NCBI GenBank assembly: GCA_944472135.2
Contig: OX235270.1
Location: 148,133,632 to 148,197,631, forward strand
Length of the DNA: 64,000 nucleotides
Direction of reading: 5' to 3'
Source of the DNA: Trichobilharzia regenti
Taxonomy: Eukaryota; Platyhelminthes; Trematoda; Strigeidida; Schistosomatidae
Part shown: in pieces, positions 21,790-33,700 of the stretch
Layout: each line of letters starts with the position of its first letter
How positions within the stretch are numbered: the stretch's first letter is position 1
Notes under the pieces: generated by a model
What the model saw: only the letters and a program-made list of their open reading frames with translations
Databases searched by the model: none
Told to the model about the DNA's origin: nothing
Translations under genes and position numbers: made by a program

Positions 21790-24700
21790 CTGTAAACAAA
21801 GAAAAGAATACATGTAACAACAGAAATCAGGCATTATTATTATCATTATTATTGTTCCCTTGGGTTCCTAGTGGAACATAGGGCTTCAACTGCACGTCTC
21901 CACTTGCTTCTGCTGTATTCATGTTAGTTCAGACTGTTTCAACTCCTCTTCACACGATCTCCTCCATGTTTACCTCGGACGTCCCACTCGCCGCTAGTAA
22001 ATCCACCCCCAACACTTAGCCAAATTGCCACAGAAACTTCAACGCATAAATATATTAAAAATACTAAAAATCAGCCATTGTGGTCAAACATAATTCCATA
22101 TTCGGTAAGTCTACTCAAGTGTAAGGACGATTATACGGCTTGAATCAGTAGATCGGGGTAATTTTGGTATATGACGACAGAGAAATTGATCTGGATACAG
22201 AGCGACTAGCCTCATTAAGTCAAATAATCTCAGGAAGAAGCCCAACTACTGCTACTACTACTTCTACGTATGGATTTGCAGTTGTCGAATTGTAGGCGGC
22301 AGGGGGTGATAGGGTAAAAGTACTGGAATGTATTGTACTTAGGTTGAGATACGTATTAGTTGCTGAATCTTTCTTCATTTAGATGACGAAAAAATGCGAT
22401 AAGAATGATGTGATCCCTATACCATACATTGCATTGAAAAAACACAACTAGAGGAAAAATATACAACCTAAATAAAGGAAGTTAATAAATCACGTGAATA
22501 CATTGCTGTGACTATGAGCAGTAAAATGCACTCGATACTTCAATCGGTTATTAATACAGCACGATTATGTGTTAATTTTAAAAAATCTTATCTAATATGG
22601 AAAGAAAAGAACAGTGTTGTAGATAGGCTGTAGTTAATGTAAACGGAAAGATTTCGCACTTCTTTAAATTATCGAAATAATATTTAATATTATTCTGCTC
22701 TATGAGCTATAAGCGGGAATTAGTAAGGACACTGTACGACAGGGCCAGGAAGTTATGTTCGCTTAACAAGGTAGAAGGAGAATTAAGCTTCGTTGAGAAA
22801 TGCCTTAAGGAAAATGGGTATCCAAAAGGATTTATCCTAAAGTAAAGCAAAGAAAGAGATGAGAAAGAGAAGTATGCAACAGTTGAAAAGCAGAAAGTGT
22901 TCATTTGACTCCCATACAAAGGAGAAACGGTATCGCAAAAGATTGACAAGAGGATGAAAGGAGCAATAAAGTGATTCTTCCCTGAAGCCAATCTAGTGAC
23001 ACTATACAGTAGTGACACTATACTTGCTCTATAAAGCAATCGAAACTGGATAAGTACCCTGCTGATGTTATCTTCAACTGCATTTATAAATTTACGTGTA
23101 CCTGCGGAGCAAATACATTGGAAGAACAGAAACAAGGGCTTCTCTCCGGTTTTCAGAGCATATTTCAAGAAACTTATGCTTAAAAGGAAGCAGATATTTA
23201 CAAAGTTCATTCACCAGACACCTTGTGGATACGGGTCATTTTGTCGAGATTTCTAAATCCTTCAAAATATTAAACATACAAAGGACAGCGAATCTACTAC
23301 GATTTGCTAAAGCAGTTGCAATCAAGCGTTTCAGACCAAACTTATGCACGCAGAAAGAGAGTGTAGTTAATCTCTCACTCCCTTGGTAACCATATCACTT
23401 TCATTACACTGATTAGTCATACACACTAGTGAGCTCAACTCACTAAGCAAGTTTTCACATTGGTGAACTTTGACCTTCTTGAGTTGCCATGTTGACACTG
23501 TTTATTAGATTTTTCTGTCTTCTCTCACCACGCATTTTTTCTTTTTTCATAGTTTGACAGTATATAAATTGATGGTGACTTAGATTATAATACTTATATT
23601 CCAGATGCGTTCACCTTATAATGTTTTCTCTATTACCTTTCAAACAATGAGGTATGAAATGTTATTATTTATAACCATTGTAATTTCAGGTAGTTTGCAG
23701 TTAGCTGATGAGAACCTGTGAAATAGAATGATATCATTTCATACTGCAAATCTTGTCTTTCTTTCTCTATCAAAATTTATCAAGGGAACCAAATGTATGA
23801 ATTTATTTAAAGAATAACTCAACAGAGAATATCCTTTTCGATAATTTACTCTTCTCAGTCTACAGTTATACATACATGTTTGTATACATAGAATATTCTA
23901 GATTAGTAGTCAATAACAATATTGGTGCATTTTTAAATGACATCGATTTGTCAAGTAAGATCAAAATGGAATTGGTTTCAGGATTCCAACATGGGCTGAC
24001 ATTGGTTAGAGAGCTTTCGGAAAACCTGGGAACATTGGACAACTGTTTTGTCATAGTTTAGGATTCTTCATCAGTACACACCCACTGGGGCTCAAACCCA
24101 GGACCCTCTGCTTTCCGGGCGAGCTCGTAGATCACTATGCCACTGGGACCCGATCCAACTACCCGTGGATTCTAACTTCTGCCATTTCACGATATAGCAC
24201 AAAAGCTAGCTAATGTCTTCGGCGAGTATTTGTCCTCACACCCGACCGGCTGCACCCTACTGGTCACGGCTTCCCACTAGAACCCCAAGTAACTACCTAC
24301 CTGAAAAGGGCAAGTCGCTGGTAAACATCTCATTGATATTCAAGTATTGGTTTTCCAATGGTTCTCTAACCAATGTCAGCTCATGATGAAATCCTGTAAC
24401 CAATCAAGCAGATCCCTACAAACCAATACTTGAATACACAATGGAATTACAGTTCACTAATGATGCGTAAGTTATAATAATAGTAAAATATAATGGCAAA
24501 TAGATTATCAACTAAAATTAAGCAAATTTCTACAAAACGTTCGGGACTACTCGAACCTAGATGGCCAAGGTAAGGACATTGTCTGAACTAGCTTCCTTTC
24601 GACACATAAATTAAGCTTCTTAATGTGGATCTTAACAGCCAGTCTCAGCAATATTTGCAGTAGATAAACCCTCAAGGCGGAGTTAAGATTTGTTGGTATG

Positions 24701-27700
24701 CGGTAAATGACTTTGATAGCTGTCTCGTTGACACCAATCTCGTGTTCTGTATCCACAAGATGAGATAGAATAGGGCTGCGAATAGATTTTGTTTGCGCTT
24801 TGCTTAACCACGCAAGTTGATGTTGGGAAATCTGACTAGAAACACGCCTAATTGTACGGCCTATGTAACTGGCTTCACAGGAGTAAAATCCACTCCTTTT
24901 ATTACGAACAAAGACATCTGCATTTTTGTCTTTTTTGACCAAGAGTTTTAGTTACTACATTTCAAGGTGGTGATTAAATGAAACGCCAGTTGCCGAATTT
25001 CGGTGTGATATCTTTATTCATCTATTAAATAGCATGTTCTTATTTCTCTGAGACAAAATAAGTGCTTCATCATTGATTAAATATCATGGATAAAATGAAT
25101 AAATTAAGATAAATAAAACTATTCACTGAGAATAGAATAACCAAAACCCACCTAGACTGATAAGGATCAAAAGTTCCTAATTTTTCAGTTGATGGCAGTT
25201 GTGCCTCAAAACAAGACAACCGAGCTGACCTCGAAGTTTCTGTTTCCTTTGAAGGTTGTGTATTGAAGTGAATATGGCCCTCTCGATCAGTAGCGTTCTG
25301 ACCAGGTGGTGGATGATAGTACTAGAAAAGGAAGAAAAAAGGTTAAGTAAGAAATCTTTCTTCGCTTCAACAATTGAATATTATTTGACATGCTTTTTAG
25401 AACCGTCTTCGGAAATTACAGTGTAGCCTGTGAGATAAAAGCAGCATTTTGTGTGTAGATAATTTATACAAAACAGCCTATGTGTTCATTTCAAGTGTTC
25501 ATAAGAAACCGTCAATGCTTACAACGAAGATCACAATGAAGATATTGATGGAAAAATAAGATTTACTGCACGCAATGTCATTTGCTTAACACAGGGAAAG
25601 TTTGTGTGCATAGTGACCATAGTTATACCAAAAGGTGACTACTTTTTGTTCACCTGTCTAATTTATAAATGTTCACAGTGTTGACTGTACATGATGAAGA
25701 ACGATGTAAACAGACAAAAAATAGCAAACAAAATAACAATTTATCACTTAACATTAAAATAAAATACTCTGAAAGTATTGAGGAACATTCAACGTATATC
25801 ACTTTTGGAAAAATCAGTTCAGGAGAAGCGGCAAAAGCGTCAATGAATGATTCCTGAATCTAAGGGACAACTGACACTTTCATCTTCAAAATACTCTTCA
25901 AAATAACCATAATTTGACTAAATAAGAATAGCGACTTCCTTTGAAAATCAGCGAAAGCAGTATCCACTACCTGGTAAAATGATGCTTAAGCTCAGACAAT
26001 TAGACGCTACTTTGGTCATTACTGATTAATGTCAAATCTTACTTCAAAACGGCAAAGTCTTCAAATTCGATCAACCTGGGGTCAAGAAGGTATTCATTCC
26101 AGACTTTTAAACGACTGGTTGAATGAGTATAGTTATCACTTTGCTAATTTGATAGTGTGAAATATTCCCATATTATGAATTAAAAGTCAATCTGAACGAA
26201 GAATATTCCTTTCAATAATTTCTCTTCAGGTTCTTACAATTATAAAACATTATATTTATGGTCGTTACAATAATGATAGCCAGTTATGCGGCGGCGGATA
26301 CATTTTTAACGTAGAATAACAGATTAGTTATGGGGTGTCAAAATAAATAGTCATATTTCTGTGACAAACGTGCTAGGCTGAAATCGATTAGAAAATGTTG
26401 TAAAACGAGAGACAATTCTATTATGATTAATCACCACAATTGTCTCCCGTCTTACAATATTTTCTAATCGATTTCAGCCTAGCACGTTTGTCACAGAAAT
26501 ATGACTATTTATTTTGACACCCCATAACTAATCTGTTATTCTACGTTAAAAAATGTATCCGCCGCCGCATACCTGGCTATCTTTATTGTAACGACCACAA
26601 ATATTATATTTTATAATTGTAAGAACCTGAAGAGAAATTATTGAAAGGAATATTCTTCGTTCAGATTGACTTTGCTAATTAATTTGCGATTTACACATTT
26701 CAAGGTGGCTGTTTCACGACAGTTTTCTTTGGAAACCAAAATAGTTCAGATCACATATGTGATCTCCTTGATGCCATTGAATGGTAATCAACAAAACAAG
26801 CATAAATGCACGACGCTATATGATACTGATTGGTTGAAATAAGTAGCTGCACATAACCTATATCAACCAGTAGTGCTTGCTTGCTAGCCAGACTGAAGTA
26901 ATTTAAACAGCAGATGGCTGTTTTGCTCATTTGGGGTGAAGATCACCAACGGCGTACCCAGTTTGACTCGGCTGAGACAGCTGAATCATCTCAAACCACT
27001 GGACCAATCACCACCCAACAGACAATATTGATTGATTTAAATCGTATGCAACTACTCATCTCACTCAACCAGTAGTAGTGTATAGTCAAACGGTCAAACC
27101 AAAACATGGCTTCACCAGTCAATGAAATCTACAACAGTTAGTCTAAGTCACGTAGGAAGGTGTAGACTTCCAGGCTGGGGTCCTCGGGACGGTGAAAACC
27201 AATGGTTGGAAACAATTGGTGACATGGCTCAAAATCGTTCTCGGTGATGGTTAGCGCAGATGCATCCACTCCTTGTGACTTATGATTTCCAATGAAACTG
27301 TTTTGTTCTTCGCTACTACTATTCCTTTGTCTCACACCTCTGTTTACTGTCTCTCTATTATGCTTTTCTTGTACTTTCTTCTTTTGCTTTGTGTAATACA
27401 AGGAGGGAGTGTGGTGACTTGAACTGCCGCACATCGACGCAAAGTTCTATGTCGAAAACAGACAGACAGACAGTAGTGTATAGTTTCAGGGTTATGTTTA
27501 GTTGTCGTTATTCACACAATCTGGAATACTGCATATAAATATTTACAGAAATATTCTGTTTAAATTAGTGCACTATCTTTTTTGAAACGAGCTGTTCTTG
27601 AACATTTCACAAACCCTCTAAATTACCTTCCACTTGAATTTTAGTTTTTGTCTTCTAAGTGGTCCAAACTGCACAGTGATATTTCATCATTCTGATTTTA

Positions 27701-30700
27701 AACGCTTTGTTTAAATGCGTGATGTAATATTAATCTATTATTATTATTGTATGAAATCTTATCAAAGCTGTAGTTGTTTGGTTTGTGCTCGTCACTTTCA
27801 ACAGTCCACTTTTTTTTGTACATCAGCGTAAACTACTTCAAGTGTATCGTGTCACTCGCTTATCAAAAGGTTCGCTAGCAAAAATTGTAGCAGCCGATAA
27901 CCGCATTATTATGCTTCACTGAAGTCTTCCAATAGCCTATAAGCCTCAGATCTCATGTATAAGGACCTTTTCTGCTTTCGTACCTTATGAGCCATTTCGA
28001 AAGCCATACCCCTTTGAAAGAATGATAAATTCCTCACTCCTGATGGCGAAATAACAATGAAAATTTACTCCTGTTTTTGTTAATTATCTCACAAGTATTT
28101 TAAGGCAAAATAAGAAAAGTACACACACTAATAGGTTCAATCGTAAAGCACTTACTCGAGTCATGTTATGCGTTACAAAACGATCTGGTGGCATATCTCG
28201 TGTTTGCACACTTCCAGCAAGATTAAGAGTACAACCACTCGGTTGTACTGGACCAACAGTCATTCTACCCAATTGTTCAGCTACTGATTTAGGCTGTACT
28301 TGTACACCATTGTGTACACCTTTTGACATACTAAAAATTAATCATAAAGGTTATGTGTATGCATTTTAAAGTAGTACAACTAAGCATTAGGTGATCATAT
28401 TAAATAAGGTTAACGATGTAAGCTAGTGCTTACTACCAATCAAACTTTTTAACGATATCCTGGTAACTCATCACAGTCTGAATGTTATATTTTTCTATTG
28501 GGCTACTTAAGTTTAATAGTAGCTGTTGTAAAAATGTTCAAAATTTCATCAGAATTCCAGCCTTATTAAATCATTTGTGTACTGAAGAATAGTTATGTAC
28601 ATTTTTTTGAATAATCAATGAGCCCTTGATCTGTCTATTTTCCTTTTATTTTGTTACTTCACTTGCAGAGTGGAACATACGGCTTCAAACTGCAGCTTTG
28701 AATTTTCAGTAGCAGTGGTGCTTTTTATGGAGTTGTGGGTTGCTAGCCTCAAATCCAGTCTTCCATGTTTATCAGGCTTGCAACTTGATAGGGGATCGCA
28801 TGCACGAATGACAAGCATTCTACATCTAAGCCACCGGTGCACCTCCCACTTCCCGATCTGGTCAGAAGAAATGACTAAAACATTTTTCACAAATTAGTGA
28901 ATACACTATACAAAATTGTTTGTATCAATAGCTATTCTAGATAGGGCTAAATCATCTCCGACATTTATTTCCTACAACTCTACTCATTAGTTGAAATCGA
29001 CTCCTATTTTATTAACTCCGCAAGATCTGGAAAGAGGTATACAAATTTTAGGCGGTCAAGTTTTTTACAAAGTAGAGAAATAGGTAATGGAAAATGATAA
29101 ATAAACGAGGAAAGCAAGAAGAGAAATTAGTGACAGTAATGTCTCGGGAGAATTAAAAAGCAGAAATAAAGGTGGTGTATGTTTTTAAAGCCAATGTATT
29201 TATTAATCCTTGACTAAATCTTAGAGAATTTTAGACCAAGCGGTTAGTGTCACAACTTGTTTTTAGCACACTTGTTTTTACATCAATACAAAATCTAATC
29301 AATATGTTGAAAGATTATCAAGTATAAGGCATGATCTGTCCACCAAAGCGTTCATTTCCAGAGAAGGGTCTCTGCATTCATAGAAAGTGGGCTAAATGCT
29401 TGCCAAGTTCATAACTTTATTTAAACATCAGGTAAGTCTTAATTTACTGATAAAACACGATATTAGGTTACAGAGTCACTGTTTGTGACCCATAACTCAA
29501 GACTAACCCATATATATATTCTAAAAGACTATCGGATTCAATATATTATTCTAAGATATGTCTTCCTAGTAGGGAGGACTCTTTTAAATAAGTGTGGATG
29601 ACGCCTCCGGGGATAAAGTGACGTACTTTTGAGTTGTTTCTAAAGAGAGAGAGAGGTGAGTTTTACTGGAACAGCCAACAAACTAGAGCACTCGCAAAGG
29701 TAAATAGGAGACAATGACAATGTAGACTCATAATTTATATAAAAGGGCTAATTAACAAAGAAAATATAAATACACGCAGTGTTTAGTTCTTAGTAGATTT
29801 AAAGCCAAAATCAGTTACAGAAAGAAGTAGAGGAGGAAAGCATTTAAGTATCTTTGGTACTAAAAAAGACCAACCGTTTACCCTGAGTTCTAATATAAGC
29901 TTATTTCTGTGAACAGGACTCCAAGTGAACATAGACAAGACGGAGGTTATGAAAATAACCAGCCAACAACAACAACAGCAGCAGCAACATCCAGCACCTA
30001 TCACCATCAATGGGAGGGTTTGAAAGAGGTTACTTCATTCATTCACTTATCTAGGGAGCATTGTCTCAACTACAGGAAGTCGGAATGGACGAGGATGTCA
30101 TATCGAGCGAGAATCGGGAAGGCAGGCGAGAAACACATCCATCAACCCGAAACCAATCTGGAAATCTTCGTCAGTCAGCATTAACAACAAAATTCGTTCG
30201 GATTTTCAATACAAACGTCAAGTCAGTCACTTCTTCTATACGGATCAGAAACTTGGTGGGTCACAACGAATATCTCCAACAGCCTGTTGCAGACCTTTAT
30301 CAACAACTGTCTTCGCTGGCTCAATACTGAAGATGAGATGACTGGGCTGGAAAGAATCACCAACAAGAAACTATGGAAACAAACAAAGCAAGAACCAATC
30401 GCCAACCAACAAATATGCAGGAGAAAGTGGAGATAGATCGGACACTCGCTGAGGAGGCCGCCGCTGGGTGACATCACGCGTGCATCAGGCCATTGCTCAA
30501 GTGGAACCCGAAAGGGAAGAAGCTAGTGGGACGTCCAAGGGTGACATGGAGGAGATCGTGTGAAGAGGGGCTGAAACAGTATGGACTAACAAGGTTTCAG
30601 GTGAAAAGTACAGTAGAAGGAAGACAGAAGCAACTGGAGACGTGCAGCTGAAGCCCTATGTTCCACTAGGAACCCAAGGGAACAATAATACAATAATAAT

Positions 30701-33700
30701 AAGCGTGTTCGAAGGAATTTAATTTCAGTATTGTCTTCTAGCAGTTCTCTCTGTGTTTTCTTTTTAAAATATATTTTTCGATTGGTTAAGCAAAAAGATG
30801 GGCTTATATAACCATTTGATTAAATTCTAATGAAATTCTATAGAAAGTTTACCTTGGTTCAATAAATCCATGAATTGCATTCTGATATTCAGCTGGGTCT
30901 TCTTTTCTAAGCATTTCTAAACGTTCTTCAGGCATATTTTCAGCGTGATCATACACCTACATGATGTCGGTATAGGTAAACAATGTTTGTTTATAAAGTT
31001 CCACTGAAAAAAACATTTTAATATTGGATATGTGTCTTTACCAGTAGTTCAAATATTATGACATTTGAATTAGTTTACTTTAGACCTGATATTTTCTGGA
31101 AAATCACAGCTTTAATTATGCGACAAGTATCTTGCAGTGATAGTTCTATGCTTTGTTTAAGTTAAACACAACTGGGTCTGTCTACCTTGTAATTTCACTT
31201 TTTACTTTGAAGTTTTGTATAAGTTTAGTTATAATACTGTTGGTGAAATGGGAAACTATTAACGTATTTAAAGCAACAACAAGAAAACAAACTGCCCTGA
31301 CAAAATTAGCTATGGTAGAAAAGGTTTTATCTGTATTAGAAACGGAATGGTAGTCTTTTAGTGTAATATATTTCTTTCATTACATGAATCTATGTTTGGC
31401 AGCGTGAATAAAAGTTAAGGCTCGATGATGTCTTGGACTTGTTTTGCATAAACAGTGAAATAAATGTGCATTTATTACATCTAATTAATCAACTGCTTTT
31501 CGAACAATTTTCTCTGAATCACAGTAATACAACTTACTTTTGTATTCTGATAACGTGCAGAGTACTTACACCGCTTTGAATGGAAGACTTAGCCCAGAAT
31601 ACGCTGGATTCAGCAACAACTAGTCATGCGAGGACTAAATTGCAACGCTGAAAATCAGTATCAAACAGAGCTTAAAACGCCAGTCAACTTCGTCGACAGT
31701 GTAAAGGCCTTCAACAGATTCGATCACCGAGCAATTGAGAAACCGCTTCAACATAATGGCTTAGCATATATATTACATCTGTATACCTCATATCGCAGGC
31801 CAAAAACAATTGGGAGGAAGGAACTCCAGCTGCAAACTAGCTGAGAACCTACCATCCAACAAATATGCAAAAGGAAACGGAGATGGGTTGGACATAAAAT
31901 GAAGAAAGCTTCAAGTGACACCACACGTCATGCCTTCGACTGGAACCCCAATGGATGGATGGATGGATGGATGGAAGGTGACAGTTCAGATGTCTAACAA
32001 TGACATGAAGAAGGCAAGTAATGTGGAGGGGAAATGAAGGCTTACAGGTAGTCATGATGTCATGTGAAAGCCATGGTAAAGAACCCGATGAAATAGAGGT
32101 GTACCACTATGAAGTCCTATGTTCTGTCATGGAAGCAACTTATAATTTTGTTATATTTTAAGAGTTTCATGGGAGAGAGTTTAGTGTTAAACACATTTAA
32201 ACATTAAAATGATGTATATAGACGCTGAAAAGGATGCAAAATCTGGCGACTGTATTTCTAATTGTCACATATATCTATTTAAGCCAGTGATTCTGACAGT
32301 TTTGTGAAGTACCATTAAACATAAGTCCTCAACCGTACTTCAAAACCTCAGACAGATAAAGTGGAACTCAGAGAATAATTATGAGTAACACTCACTATAC
32401 TATATAATATCAGCTGTGTCTACAGGCGAAAAATAAAATATCAACACTATTTTCAGATGTGAGTAACTTACTTTAGACGTGTCAATATTTTTATATTCAG
32501 GCCAAAGTTTATTTTGAATAACATAACTGTCGGGTTTTTGATGTGATAAATTACCTATCCAACATGGAAAACCTTCTGAGCCGTTTTTATACAAGTAAGG
32601 TTTGAAATCATCCATGTAAACAGTTTGACCAATAGGTCTGTCGGTTTTCCAACGCGGTTGACCTGGTATATATGAACTACTGAAACGGTTATTGATATTA
32701 TCAAAACCGCTTGTGTTACGAGTAGAGCCGGATTCTTCTTTGTGACCGATAATACCTCTGGATAAATCATCTGAAATGAAGAGATGAACTCTATAGTTTT
32801 GAGAAGAACAGATAATTTTATTTAAGTGTTGGTTTTATAAATGAAATAATAGCGTGAATATGCTGTTACTTCAAGAAACCTTAACTGTTAGATTATTTGA
32901 TGATTGCTAAGCTAGTGAGTGACCAATTCACAAAAGGATACCTTTTTTTTTGCCTACTAATGTCATGTTTTTGTATAATAATGTTAAGAAGAAATATGGT
33001 AAATGCATTTAGTCTCTAATAAGGGTTGAAATAAGTTATAGATAATTAATCAAGATTTTTGATACATAATCATCTATGCATTATTATTAGTGTAACAATA
33101 TTTTACTAAAATAAACAAAAGATTCTGAACGATGGTGTAAGGTAATAGAAAAGATTTGTAACTCAGGTGGATGATTTGCAATTAATAGTGTTCTCTGAGC
33201 TGGTTGGTTTAGTTGCGGAGCTTTCGTCGTCTTTCTGGACGACATCTTCAGTGCAGTATTTAGGATAAAGTCAAATGATTTTAAAATCTCCATGAATGAT
33301 GATACAATTGCGTCTCCTGGTGACCAACCATCTTTACATATGTGTATTGACCGTTTTCTATTGATTGGGATTTTAAACTTTCTGGTCACCACCTGATTTG
33401 CTTTTTATTAGTTGATATACTTCATCTATATTAACGTGTTTATTAATTGCATTTTCGTTTGCCCGGCCGATAACTGCTACCTTGTCGTGGTGGTCGGGCT
33501 TGAATACCGCAATGACCCAACAAGCTGAACTGACTGGGACTCTGTCTCCACAGGTCCTACCATGTCAGGAAGGTTTTCTGGATAGCGGTTAAACTAAAAG
33601 CAGTTACCATGGGGTACATGGGCTCCAGTTTCCAATCGGATCAAATGGCGTATGAACCCACATGGGTCACCGGCAACCATGGGAATGCAGCTCCTGACGC

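Larger units (their letters stand above)
26183..26673. repeat. Palindrome with 235-bp arms, Penelope termini
   Basis: Arms 26183-26417 and 26439-26673 are near-identical inverted copies around a spacer of about 21 bases. The right arm with its spacer aligns with the sequence at the end of the window (63830-63980: CGATTTCAGCCTAGCACG, CACCCCATAACTAATCTG). The outer end aligns with 63297-63345, next to a Penelope endonuclease. So the palindrome is best read as two inverted Penelope pseudo-LTRs with no internal coding region left. Each outer end carries a hammerhead-like motif. Confidence 0.8.

Noticed and set aside
27138..27434. Minus-strand frame of 98 residues, repeated at 40917-41213
   Set aside because: It is antisense to the LINE 3' end and its UTR; it is repeated only because the LINE is.
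33087..33392. Open frame of about 100 residues on the minus strand, repeated at 37856-38089
   Set aside because: It is the 3' non-coding arm of the Penelope dimer; the true endonuclease frame stops just before it.
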